Shown piece after piece: positions 31,526-44,200 of a stretch of DNA of 64,000 nucleotides; the stretch's first letter is position 1, and every line of letters starts with the position of its first letter. A model generated the notes under the pieces. The model was not told the DNA's origin. It saw only the letters and a list, made by a program, of their open reading frames with translations, and did no database searches. Position numbers and translations under genes: made by a program. The stretch covers positions 1,860,001-1,924,000 of the forward strand of contig JAALGY010000008.1 in NCBI GenBank assembly GCA_032358165.1. The letters are read 5' to 3'. The stretch is from Diplosphaera chodatii (Eukaryota; Chlorophyta; Trebouxiophyceae; Prasiolales; Stichococcaceae).

Positions 31526-34500
31526 TCAGCCCTCCTTCCAGGCGTCCCAGTTGGCGGCCACATCGTCTGCCAGCGCCTTCTGCCTCTCATCCTGCAGCGG
31601 GCTGCGAGCCGAGCGGTCGCCCCTGTCTGCACCGCCGCCGCCCCTGCCGCCCCGGCCCCCGCCGCCCCTGCCGCTGCGTCCACGGCCGCTGCTGCTGCTG
31701 CGGCCGCCGGCGCTGCGGCCCCTGCCACGACCGCCGCCCTGCGAAGCCGAGCGCCCGCGCCCGCGGCCCGATGAGCCGCGGCCCTCGCTGCTGCTGATGC
31801 TGCTGCCGCTGCTGCGCTTGAAGCTCTACAGATGCAACAGCCGCAGTGTCTGCTGCAGGTTGTGCACAAGACCCAACAAGAGATACCTGCAGTCGGCGAG
31901 AGCACAGCAGCATGCATAGACCTACAGCGGGGATGTGGTCTACACATATGGGTAGCAAAGGATACCTCGCTTGGGCCGCCAATTGCGAAGCCGTCGTCGT
32001 CGTCAAATCCGGCGGCTGTGGCGCGGGGCGACGCGACGATCTGCGGCGGCGGCGCGTTGAACTCGTTGAACTCCGACATGTCCTGGCGCCAGCCGTCGCC
32101 GCCGGGTGCCGCCGCAGGGGTGCCGCTGGCGTCCGGCAGCAGGGGGTCCGCCCCGAAGCCGCCGCCGCGGGGAGCGGCGGACGCGCCGCCCTCAGCGCCG
32201 CGACTGGGGCCACCGGCAGCAGCAGTCTCGCCGCCGGTGAACCAGCCGGACATGTCGCTGAAGCCGCCGCCGCGCTGGGCCGCCTTGCGGGGCGCCGAGT
32301 CCCCGGCCGTGCCGCCGGCATCCCCCCAGCCGGCCCAGCCGCTGCCCACCTGGTCTGCCGCCTCGCCCCACTGCCCGCTGCCGCTGCTGCCTGCCGCGTC
32401 GGCACCGCTGGTGGCCGCTGCTCCCCAGCCGCCGGGCTGCCGGCTGTCGCCGCTTGCGCTGTCCGGGTCATACCAGCCGCGCGAGCCTGTGCCCGCTGAG
32501 GTGCCGCCGTCGTTGTCACGGCGGCTGCCGGAGGTGCCCCAGCCCGCGAGCTGGTTGCCGCTGAAGCGCTGCTTGCCGCGCGCGGCGCCGCGGCCGCCGG
32601 AGCGCGCCCCGCCACGGCCGCCACCCCGCCCGCCGCCCCCCCTGCAGTCCCATCCAGAACAGCTGTGAGTAGCCAGAAGACCTGGAGGGTTATCAATAGC
32701 TTGCCTGATTGCCGCGCGGCAGCGAGGAACGCCATGGCAGCACAGGAGTCTTGCATCTGGCAGCAGCCATGTGCGCTGGTGCGCTGACCTGCTGCTGTCC
32801 CCGCGGCGCTCGTCCCGCTGCCAGTCCCGCTGGCGGTTGCCCCAGCCCCACTTGGGCTGCTCCTCCCACGCCTGCTGGCTGCCTCCCCTGCTTCCCCTGC
32901 TGTCGCCGCTGCCTGCATCCCTGCCGCCCTGGCTCCTGCCGCCGCCGTCGCCGTCGCCGGCGGCGCGGCTGCCGCTGTACCAGGCGCCGCCGGCGCCCTC
33001 GGTCTGCCAGGCGGGCGCCGCTGCAGGGGGGACGTACGGCCGGTCGGCGCCCAGCTCCGCCGCCGATGGCAGGTCCGTGGCGGACGCTGCGGCCGCCTCC
33101 CGGGCGGCCCTGGAGTACTCGGCCTCCATCTCCTCAGCGCGACTGCAGAAAGAGCACCATGGTGACCTGAGATGCAGTCTCAAAGATACACTGAGACGGG
33201 CCGGGCGTCCAGTGAACCATAATAGCAGATACTGCTGTGCCATTTAGGTTTGCACAGCAGATCAGTGCTCCCTCAGACGAGTCTGCAGTCGGACAGACTT
33301 GACGGCGGTGCCAGCTCTGATTTATAATGGTAAGCGTGTGCCTTGAGCCCAGCGCTTGTGCAGCAAACAGCACCTCTGGGCCTTCTCGGGGCTCCAGTCC
33401 ACCATGTCGGCGATGGAGAAGGTGCCGTAGCCGGGGCGCGGGCCCATCGCCCGCCGCCGCTCCTCGTACAGGCTGAGGCCCTCCTCCCCCGCCGGGGCGC
33501 CCCGCTCACGCCCCCTGCCCGCGCTCCTGCCGCCCCTGCCGTCGTCGGCTCTGCGGCGCCTGCAAGGCGGCACGTCAGCCCCTGTTGAGGGACGTCGCAA
33601 CATCCGCGTCGTCGCAGAGGAGGGGCCTCCGCAGCGGCGAGCAGCATTGACAGCCGCAAAGCTGCGAGTCACGGCGCCCTGCGCAGCTCGAGGACGCAGC
33701 GCAGGCTGAGCGCGAATCCAGTGGGAACGCATGGCAGCGGCCGGCTGATCATCGTGCCGGTGCGGACCTGGGCTCGAAGGGGTCCCGGATCTTGGGGTGG
33801 CGGGGCAGCACGCGCACGTAGCCGGGCGGCACGCTGCCGCCGTCGTACTCGTCCGGCAGGTCGCCCTCGTCCTGCAGCATGCGAGGATCCAGGGTGCAGG
33901 GATGAGGGTGCCACAGGTTGAGAAGGCCACGCGCACGCCGGACTGGGCTGCCAGACCGCCATGCTGAGTGCTCTTGAGAGCCGGCAGCCCGCCGCTCCAC
34001 TGCTCCCCCGTGCCACACGCGCGACCAGCTGCAACCGGCTTGCAGTGCGCAGCACAGGCTCGGGCGCTGGCAGCTGCAGGCCACTGCACTTGGGTACATG
34101 ACCCCGGTGCACTGTGAACATTGCAGCAGGGCACGGATGCACCCCTGTGCAGCCACGCACCTGCAGGTCGGCGACCTCCAAGTCCTCCGTGAGGAGGGCC
34201 ATGGGATCGCTGAAGTCGTACGGCTCAGCCTCTGCCACAGCCTGCAGCTGCTGCGCCAGCTGCTCGGCGGTGAGCCCCGCCTGCTGCTCCAGGGGGGCTG
34301 CAGTGGCTTCACCAGCGTCGAAACCGCCGCCCTGAGCGCTGCCGCCTGGAGCAACACCTTGCTGCACTGAGCTGTCTACGGCACCAAAGCCGCCGCCGCT
34401 GCCGTTCTCGCTGGCGCCGCCGCCGATGGCGCCCCAGTCAGGCAGCTGCGCCTGAAGGCTGCCGACGGCTGCTGGCGCGTCCGCAGCGGCGTTCCACGCC

Positions 34501-37500
34501 CCGTCCTGGTTCATGAACAGCGCGCCGTCCGACTCCTCATCCAGGAATCGCACCGCGGATGAGTCATCCGGGCCCGCTGCTGCCTCTGCTGCATCAGCTC
34601 CTGTGGTCGACGCCTCAGCTGCGCCCGGTTTCTGACTGCCGACACCAAACCTGCCGCTGGGGATGCTGTCCGCTGCGCCAGCCCATCCGCCTGCTTCGGG
34701 CTGCTGCCGGGGCGCTGCCTGGCCGCTGCTGCCGGCTGCGCCGGGCTCGTACCAGCCGCTGGGGTTGTTGTATGGGCCCCTGCAGAACAGTTTCGGACAT
34801 GATGCCTGCAATTCGCAGCTGCACAGGCCCGCTGCCACCCTCACATACACGACTGTGGCCACTGTGCATGAGGGTGTGGCCCGACCCACTACAAGCCTCG
34901 CCTGAGCTCCTGGGCCTCGTAGCCGCCCTGCTGGTAGCCCTGCCGCCCGGGGTTGTACCCTGGATCGACGGCCAGCTCCTGCAGAGGAGTCGGGCCTTTG
35001 CATCAGGCAGGCAGTGTGGTGCAGCAGGGCATGCGCTTTTTCGCTATGCTGCAAGAGCTGCCGTGCGCATATGAGCTGCGAGGGAGTGCGCATACGGAGT
35101 GGAGCAGGCAGGTGCGCGCACATACCGGGGCTGCGTATCCTGATGGATCAGAGGCCGCTGCGTTCTGAGCCGCCACCTCCTCGTCCTGCAGCAGCACCGC
35201 CACTTGCCGCAGACTGACGACACAAAGTGCGGCACACAGGAGACTGCGGCACAGCAGTGCACACTGCATTGCATTGGGACGCCAATGCATGTGGGGCATG
35301 CTCAAGCCTATCGACCCGTTTGTTAGACACACACCTCGTCTTCGTTGAGCTCCAGCCAAGTGTGGACCTCATCAATGTACGAGTCATCCAGCGGGACAGG
35401 GAACTCTTCCTGCGCTTCCATTTGTAGGGTCAGGTGCCATGCCAGGATCATGCGGCGTGCACTGCACCACCGTGCGGTCGCGGCACCAGGCAAGGTGCAA
35501 GGTGCATGCGAGTGACCAAGCCACACAAGTGTTTGGTGACCAGGTGAGGGACCATACTTGCAGGCCGTCAAATGTCCTCTCGAAGCGGACGGCATTGACA
35601 AAGCCACGCACATGATACATCTGCATGTGCACCTCCGAAACTCAGATGTGGTCGTATGATTGCACTGTGACACCTACGACCGCACAATCAGCATGCCAAG
35701 GCGGGTGGCCACCACAGGCGCCGCCGGCCTGCCAGCCTGTTGCCATCATGCGGCAGGCACGCCGTGCTGCAGACCCGCAACCGACCACGGCCAGCAACCC
35801 AGCCAATCGCCCAACCAGCCAGCCGGCCAGCCGGGGCGCACCTGCTCCATGAGCAGGCGGTACACCTCCTCGTCCATCACGCAGCGCAGCAGCACCTTGG
35901 CGCCGTCGCCCCACCGCGCTGTCCTGGTCCCCATCTTCTTGGACCTGCACAGGCGCGGGCGCAGCGGCTTGCACATCCCCTGGTGCTGGACCCGACGTCA
36001 GGTGTAGCCTTGAGGTCAGGAAGGGCAGCCTGCCCAATGCTCCTTGCACATAGGCAGAGGGTGCACAGCAGCTCTGTAACAGATGCCTGCAGCACTCCAG
36101 AATAGCAGGTGTTTATGGCGTTACACTTGCTTGGAGGGCACTGAGGCCATCAGCAGCGCATCCCGTCTGGCTGAACTCTTAGAACTCTTGGGACTACACC
36201 CCCTGCACAACCTGTATGGGAACGAGACACAGGGAGAGCTGTTGCACACGGGTCATCACAGAGAAGACCCCCACCGGCTGCTCATGGCGCGCACGCGCTT
36301 GGAGGGCGCCCAGGCCTCCACCTCGCGCGGCTCCCCGTCCGAGCCCGGCAGCGGCGGCAGCGCCGCCACCCGCAGCTGCAGCAGCTCCGCCGCCAGCTCC
36401 TCCTTGCGGGCGTTCACCTGCGCACGAGCGGCGGCGACTGTCCTGCTGATCTCCAATTGTCTCCTTCTCAACCAAGCAGAAGCTTGAGCAATGGATCTGA
36501 GCCTCAGTGGTCATGGCGCCCCCCAATATGACAGCCCCAGCACTGGAGGAGCGGCTCACCTGCAGGAGGTACCACTGCAGCCGGCCCTTGCCCAGGGCCC
36601 CGCGCTCCACGCTCTCCACCCTGCAGCATGCATCATGGCGAGTGACCACCGCGTTGACAGGGCCTGGCATGTATGTTGCCTGCCGCTGGGGGCACCCTTG
36701 GAGGCGATCAGCCGAGGGAGCCCTGACATTTTGAACCCAGTGCAGCATGCCCACCCAGGGTGGCAGTCCCCATAGACGCCACAGCAACAAAGCAGCTGCA
36801 AAGGCCTGGCAACTTGCGCACCCCTCCTCGTCGACGGGCAGGCACGCCTCGCGCATCTCCTGCCGCCGCTGGATGTTCAGCATGACGGGGTCGTCCGCGG
36901 CGATGACGCCGTCGGCGCCGCGGTAGGCGCGGCGCTGCGCCCGCCGCCGGCCCGCCGGCTCCTCGTCCCTCTCCTCTGCAAGCTCCTGCAACTCCTCCTG
37001 CAGGGGACGGGAGCTGCGGCATCGGCAAAGGCAAGTGCCTCCATGACGCTGGCAGTCACCAATAGCCAGCATTGCTAGCAGGACCAGCTTACAGCCTGGA
37101 ATACGCACCGTCGTTCAGGCGACAAGCACAGGCAGCTGACATGCAGAACATGTCGCAACTATAGCAGTGTGGCCACGGTGACTACGGCTGTGCACGGCAG
37201 CCGGCGTTGATGCTGCGCGTGGCAGGCACTCACCATCTGCTGCTGCGCGTCGTCCTGGTCAAACTTGAGCTTCAGGTTCCTGACTGATGGCGCCTCCGCC
37301 GGCGGCTTGCTCTTGCGCGGCCGCCCCTGCTTTGCTTCTGCCGCTGCGCCGCTGCCAGCTGCTGCGTCCTTTGTTGTGCGGCCACGGGGCTTCGGTGCAC
37401 CGCCTGCCACACTCTGGGCTGCTGCCTGCCCGTCCTCGGCCGCTTTGCGCGGCCGGCCCCGCTTCTTGGCGGGCGCTGCCCCATCTGCACCTGCTGCTGT

Positions 37501-37713
37501 TGAGGTGGCCACGGTGCCATCGGCGGTGTCGGCGGCCGCGGTGCTTCTGACGGCGGCAACAACGCTACACGGGGATGTCAGACGAGCATAGCGGCTTGCA
37601 GCGTGCACGCCACTGCGCTGGGCCTGAGAAAACGGCAGCAAACGGCGGCCTGGGTGCCGCAGGCAGGCAGCAGGAGCGGCTGCCATGACGTTTCCACTTG
37701 GTGCAGTACTCAT
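31526..37713 (-). CDS. Plastid-targeted protein with AT-hooks and an RG/GR-rich C-terminus, family not recognised
   Basis: I do not recognise the family. ATG 37713 begins a transit-peptide-like leader (PAACLRHPGRRLLPFSQAQR; a Met at 37686 is also possible). Two AT-hook cores follow, KKRGRPRK (about residues 83-90) and KQGRPRKSK (about 128-136), then a charged helix EELQELAEERDEEPAGRRR (about 36990-36930) and a coiled-coil-like stretch (about 36460-36380). Conserved-looking exons read KKMGTRTARWGDGAKVLLRC and MDEEVYRLLMEQ (about 35940-35850), FVNAVRFERTFDGLQ (35600), DDSYIDEVHTWLELNEDEV (35390-35330), GSVPPGYVRVLPRHPKIRDP (about 33840-33790) and GYGTFSIADMVDWSPEKAQR (about 33430-33380). The rest is low-complexity Gly/Ser/Trp, and the end has RG/GR repeats before D-D-V-A-A-N-W-D-A-W-K-E-G and TGA 31526. 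DNA- and RNA-binding features suggest a plastid nucleoid or transcription protein; that is inference. Confidence 0.7.
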
Positions 37714-38244
37714 GCGTGTAACATATCTGTGTGTCAAGCAACCGTAAACGGTGTGCATTGATCAATATACAAGCTGCACGTTGCTGCACTGCAGCGAAGC
37801 ATGCTGGCGCTGAGGTGGCCGTGGCGATGACTCAATACCCTGCAGCACGCTTCGGATGGCGATATTCTGGCGCGTCGCAGTCAACCATACAATCTTAGTT
37901 CGCAACGCTGATGTCCGGCGGAGATGTAGCTAGTTGCAGCTAGGGGATCGGCGGCACTGCTCAACATTGGGATTTCAGAAGGTATCGATCTGCCTCGCCG
38001 GCCCACCTTAAAGGGTCCAAGTGTGCTCGAAAGTGCGACGCGAGCCTGTCATGCCCATCTGAGGGCTTGATCCAGCAGATCGGGGTAGGCCAGACTCTGA
38101 GGGGTGCAGTCTCGAGAAGTAGTGGCCAGCATTCCGCACGCTGTCGGACACCGATGGTATGGCCTTAGAACGCTGAGACGGCGCCACTCTCAGGCTGCCA
38201 GATCAGTCTGAAAACGCGGCGGCAGCAGCCGGCTGGGCGCGATC
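37714..38244. promoter_or_regulatory. Divergent intergenic region between the AT-hook and TCP11 genes
   Basis: These 531 bases lie between start codons on opposite strands, so both promoters should be here. No clear core element is visible. The TCP11-side start is less certain, so part could be untranslated leader. Confidence 0.45.
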
Positions 38245-41200
38245 ATGTCGGGGGTGTGGCTCGCCGGCGCCAGCTTTGCAGCGGCTGCCGGCGGGCTCCG
38301 GCGCTGGCGCAGCCGCAAGCTGTCCGGCAGGCTCGAGTCTGGTGCTCTCCCAGAGGTAGTTGCGTGTTCTACATCATATGTGTGTTCAGGCGACCTGAAG
38401 CACATTCGATGTTGCAGCATGTGGCAGGGGAGCACGGCGCCATGTGTGACATGTTGTGAGCGCGTGTTGATTGTGATTGCAGGCGATGGCATCGCCGGCT
38501 GACGCTGACAATGCATCTCCCAGCGACGGAGCAGCAGATGCTGCCCGTGTGACCGGCGGCAGCCCGGACACAGCCGCGGCAGAAGTCGGGGACAGGACGG
38601 CAGCGGCTACGGCTGCTGGCCCCGGGGCAGGCGGCGCTGCGGGCCCCGGCAGCACGGCGACCTCGCCGATGCCCGCCGGCGAGGGCGCAGCGGCCGACCT
38701 GGTGCCGCCGTCAGCTGTCTCGACGGCAGCGTCTCCAGCGGCAGCCACATCCGGCGCGCCGGACGTCCCGGGCGGCGGCAGCAGCCCCAGCGGCCCGGGC
38801 GGCGGGCAGCCACGCCAGGTCGCCGGCACCTTCGACCGCGTCCCGTCCACAGGTCAATCTTGTGATGTCTAGCAAGAACCTGCAGCACCTGTACAGAATG
38901 CAAACCCCGAAACGAATGCACATTGTGAGCACACCTTTGTCCCGCAGCCATGGACATGCCGCCGGGCGACGGCGCCGCCCCCCGCAGCCGCCCCGGCAGC
39001 GCCATGTCCAGCACCAGCAGCCTCGCCGACAGCCTGGGCGCCGCGCCCCCGCAGGTGGGCGTTTCTATCTGCAGGGACTCATGTGCGCGAGCGCCCTGCC
39101 AATTCTGGCGCTTGGTTGCACGGCAGATCCTGCAGCCCAGCGGCTGCCTGATTCAGCTGCCTTGGCACACCATTTCAAGCCCTCTCAGCTAAATGTTGAC
39201 ACATCTGACTGTGTGTTGAAACAGCTTCACATCGTCAGGCGCTCAGATGCTGGAGGTAGCTGGGAATAGGTTGCCAAATATCATGACAGATCTTGCCTGC
39301 AGAGGCTGCCACGATGCTGCTGCAGTGGATGCCAATGTCGTTGTTCCTGCTTCGCACCGCAGGCGCCCAACTCCACGGAGGAGGTGCTGTCGCAGCTCAG
39401 CCAGCGGCACTCGGGCACCCTGCCAGCGGGCGCGCCGCTGCCGTCGGTTGCCGAGCTGAGCACCAGCGCCTCTGAGCCGGAGTCCCAGCAGCCCGCAGCT
39501 GCTGCAGACGTGCGGCCGGCAGCAGCGCAGCGGACGGAGCAGCAACGGCAGCAGGCGCCGCCCCGACAGCAGGCAGACCGGCAGGCGCCCGCACAGCCTG
39601 GGAACTGGAAGGCGCGCCCGCAGCAGCAGGCGGCGCAGGCCTGGCAGTCGCTGCAGAACGCGCCGCCGCAGCTGACGGCGCAGCAGCAGTCAAGGGCGCC
39701 AAGCAACGGCTTCTCTGAGCGCAAGCAGCAGCAGCAGCAGCAGCAGCCGCACCGGTTGTCGGCGGAGGCCACCGCCGCGGAGGCGTCGGCGCTGTTCGGC
39801 ACGCCGGGCGCCGGCAGCAGGAAGCGGCAGACGAGCGCCGAGCACCGCCGCGGCGACGTCGCGCAGCTGTCCAGCTACGGCTGGCTGTCCACCGGCGGCT
39901 TCGACAACGACGGGATGCCGCCGCCGGCGCAGCCCGCGGACGGCCGCATGAGCGACGACGTGGACTGCTTCGACTGCGGGGGGGCCCAGCGGCTGGGGCC
40001 CAGCCGCTCCGACAGCGGCGGCGCGCTCAAGTCGTACAGCAGCGGCGGCAGCGCGGGCGGCGGCAACCGCAGGATCAGCCGCGACAGCGACAGGCGCGCG
40101 GCCGACACCCTTGTTCATACCCCATCAGAACGCCCACCCGCCTTTGGCAACTGAGGGACAACTGCAGCAGCACAAGCCCCGCATGTTCTGTCGATATCCG
40201 ACCCTGCCCTGGTGGCCGGGCGGCATACTAAATGGAGTACAGCTCGTCTGCGAACACCCTGCGGGGCGCATGCTGTGTGTGCTGCAGGGGGGAGGACGAG
40301 GTGCCCGCGGTGCCGCGCACGGCGCGGGATTCGGACACCGCGGCGTGGGTGGCGTCGGGGCTGGAGGAGCGCCAGTCCTCGGAGCAGGCCGCCGACCGCA
40401 CCTCCTCCGAGGCGCGCCCACCCCTCCACGCCGATGACTGGCTGAAACCCTAAACCCTAAACCCTGGATGACTGGTAACTGACGCTGCTTTGAGAGCCAA
40501 TCATGTGTTGGCCGCCGCGGGCGCTCCCGACATGCTCAGACCCCGACTTTGCTGGCTGTCTGCTCTGTGGTTTGGCTCACTGTCACAAGAAGTGATGGAG
40601 CTGGCTGCCGCCGCTCAGCGTTTCGAGTGCCCTGACATTTGGCGCCTCCAAACCGACCGAAGTCTGGCCCTGACAGATGGCGGCGGCTGCGGGCGAGGCG
40701 GCGGCCGCCATGCCGTGGGCCGCCACCAGCGGCCGCCGCAGCAGCGGCGACCAGCCCCCCGACCCAGGCCCCACCTGCTACCCCAACACCAGCGGCAGCG
40801 CGGGGCGGCGGCCCGGCAGCACGTCGGCGGGCGCCGCCGCCGCCGCCGCGCTGTACGACATCGACGAGCGGGACTACGTCGTGCACGAGCTGCTGCTGCA
40901 AAGTGCGCTTTTCTGACACCGACACAAATATGTACTCGATGTCCGCTGGCCCCTGCCAAGTTGCTCTACCTGTACGCTTGGTGCTTGCTGCTTTGGCTGT
41001 TGTATGGTCGGTTGCGATGCTTCTTGAGTACGATCAGAGGCTGACGCTGCGGCGGGGTGTCATGCAGGCAAGGACCCGATCCGTGCTGCCAACCTGCGCG
41101 GCAACGGCGTCGAGGACGCCGCAGCCGCCGTGGCGCGCCACTCAAACGGCGGCGGCGCCACCGCCACGCCGCTGGCGGACGGTGCCGATGGCGAGGGCGA

Positions 41201-44200
41201 CCACCCGTTTGCTGAGGTACATCTCCACATGGTGCCACCACACCCCGGCTATCCTGCCAAGCTGAGCTCCCTTTCACAGATTGTTTCTGCCCAGCGCAGT
41301 GCGGGCCGAGTCAATGCAGCATGTGCCAGCATCACCACACCCGCGGGCTGACACCTGCAACCGTGCACCCCCAGCGCTGCGCGTGCCCCCTGCAGCTGCG
41401 CGCGGTGGCGGAGCGCGCGTTCTGGGACGTGCTGGCGGGGGGGCTGGGCGAGGCGCCGCCCGCGTGGCGGCGGCTGGCGGCGCTGGTGACGGACGCGCGG
41501 GAGCAGCTGGCGGAGCTGGTGCCGCCCAGCGCCCACCCCGCGGCGCAGCGCCTGCGCACCCAGCTCCACGACCGGCTGGAGACGGTGCGGGGCCACTGCT
41601 TGGACGGGGCCTGTGATTTTGACGGGTGGCTTGACTTCGATGAAGTGTTGATAGAAGGCAGCGGTGTCAACCCCCTTGAGGCCGCTTGTCAGCTGCTCTG
41701 CTGGTGCGCCCCTGCCTGCTTGGCGAGCATCCCGAGGCATACGGGGGAGCTGCTGGCGGGGTGACCGCGCCGCCTCTGCCCCCCTGTCGCAGAGCTTCGT
41801 GGCGCAGCGGCTGGAAGCGGGGTACGACCCCGCGTACCTGCGCCAGCTGTTCGACTTCCTCACGCACGTGGTCGCCTCCCTGGAGGCGCCCGCCCGCTCC
41901 GACGCCACCCGCCAGGTGCCGTTGGCGGCCGCCGCCCGGCTGTGGTGGCTGTGGTGCATCAAAACTCACATGAAGATGCACTGTTGTTGAGCAGTGCAGC
42001 TTCAGAAGCCGCGGCAGCCGGCACGCCCAGAGAACGCAGTGTGCACTGGCGCGCAGCGCTGGCAGGGCCGCGGCGTGACTGGGTCTGACGGTTGCGCAGG
42101 GGTACGCGGTCATCAAGGAGCGCTTCTCGGCGGCGGTGGCGGCGCAGAACGCTGCGCTGCTGCGCGCCAAGGCGGACGCGATGCCGCCCGCTGCCGGCGA
42201 CGGCCAGAGGTGCCCCTTCGGATGCTTGTCAGCCGGGCTGCTGCGGTTGCTGCTGCCGCATGAGATCCTGCGGCGGCTGCGTGCTTGCTGGCCATAGGAG
42301 TGCTCTCTGACGGCAGACGCACCCAGTTGCAGATTCTACGCAAGAGCACCCACCTTCACAGCTTATGTGCCGTCCATCACACAATCCAGTCAGTCTTGAC
42401 CTGCTGCACTGGTACACCTCCCTTCGCGAGGCGATTTCAACACCCATGTGCCATGCTCCGTTCAGCTTGAACATACGAGTTACGGTCCGTCATTGCAACT
42501 CGCAGGACGCCGTCGCGCCCAGGGACCCCAGTGCTGCAGGGCCGCCGCAGCGGTGATGCCCTGGGAATGGTCAACGGCGGCGCTGCCCTCGCGACCAACA
42601 GCAGCGCTGCCGCTACTGCGGGCAGCAGCGCGGATGGCATCGGGAAGCGGGAAGCTGGCCAGGTGAGTAGCATCGCTATAGCTTTGCTGCGGGGAGCTGG
42701 ATGCTTGATGGAGGGCTGCCAGAGGTTTACATGCCATGGGGCACCGTGCTTCATCAACTTTGATGTGCTTGGTGGGCGTCCTGACACCGCCCGCTTACCC
42801 CCACATCCCATCCCTCCACCACACCGTAATGTAACGGTGGATAACCGGGTATCCACCACTCCACCACCACCCGGTGGCACCTTGCACCCGCGAAAGTTTG
42901 TAGTTCGGGTTTGGTTCTGAGTTTGGTTTCAGGTCTGGGTTTGGGGATCCGGGATCTGGGATCTGGGTTTGCTGGTAAGGTTTGGGGTCTGGGTTTGGTT
43001 GCATTGCAGGACTACTGTCATGGTTACGGGCTCGGGTCCTAGCTACAGCCCCAGCTGGGGCAGCCACCAATTGCATGTTGCAGAATTGAAGTGCAGCCCT
43101 GCACACGCCAGCCTGATGATGGCTCGGAGCTGTGCCGGGCAGGTGAAGCTGCAGCTGCGTGCGCACGAGGCCTGGGTGCCGGTCGAGCGGCGGGCGGGCG
43201 GGATGCCGGGCGGCGGGGAGTCCTCCGTCAGCACAGGCGCGTTTCTGCAGGCTGCAGGCACATCATGGGCAAGACCCTGTGTCCAGAGCTAATGCTCAGC
43301 ACCAGAAGGATGGCACCCAGCATGGTGGCACAACGGGGTGTGTGGTATGGATGATGTAGCATGTGCTCCTCGGCGGTCGTGTTCAGAACAAGGGGCTTCA
43401 TCCCCGGTGGTTGCCGCAGAGACCGCGGCCAGGACCCCTTGGGGAGGGGTCCTGTCCAGGCTGCAGCGCTCCATGCAGGGCCCTGTGCAGCGCACCACAA
43501 GCCGTGGACCCCGCTGCAGGGCCGCCAGTGGAGGAGGGGGTGGAGGTGCGCCTGGATGTGGACGGCAGGGGCGCTGCGGCGCCGCCCGCCCAGGCGGCGG
43601 CGGCCGCCGCGCTGCTGGCGCCCGCGCCGGCGGCCCGGCAGGACCCTGCCGCGGGGTCCCAGCCGCCCCACGAGCGGCCCCCGTCCGGCGGCAGCATCAC
43701 CTCCAGCGCCGCGGCGTCCGCCGTGGCGCACGCCGCTTCGGTGAGAGCACTCGCGCAGCTCCTGTGGGATGTGACGTACGCAGCGCGGTTGGGTGCACCA
43801 GCTGCAGTGCATGCAAGCTTTTGCACCGTCAACTTGGCATGTGGCCCCGGATCCATAATCACCCTGTTATGAGAGCCTCGTCACCCGCTGGAGACAGCGC
43901 ATGTATGCTTTGGTAGAAGTGGCTGCAGTTGGACGTGACAGTTGTCTCTGCCTTGCACCAAACACGTGCCGCATCTCGCCTGCCTGGTGCCCTGCACAGG
44001 GCATGAGCAGCTTCGCGGCCGCGCCGCCGCGGCTGGACGGCGCCAACCTGATGTCGGTCGCTGCGGTGACGGCGGCGGCGGCCGCAGACAAGCGGGCGCC
44101 CGGGGCTGCCTCGCCGCCGCGGGGCCACTCGCCCCCGCCGCGCCTCGGCAGCCCCGGCCTCGTGCAGGTGCCGGCACAGTGTGTGACTTGACAGCAGGCC

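Noticed and set aside
31462..33243. A 593-codon open frame on the minus strand
   Set aside because: Only its middle part is in the coding frame of the AT-hook gene. Both ends run through introns and a wrong frame; long open frames in this GC-rich, low-complexity region are expected by chance.
31526..37713. Assignment of the AT-hook gene to pTAC12/HEMERA or another named plastid transcription protein
   Set aside because: The central blocks do not match the HEMERA sequence as I know it, so no name was given.
42833..42877. Small inverted repeats (CACCGT/ACGGTG and ACCGGGT/ACCCGGT) next to the telomere-like array
   Set aside because: Stems of only 6-7 bp in a repeat-rich stretch are expected by chance.
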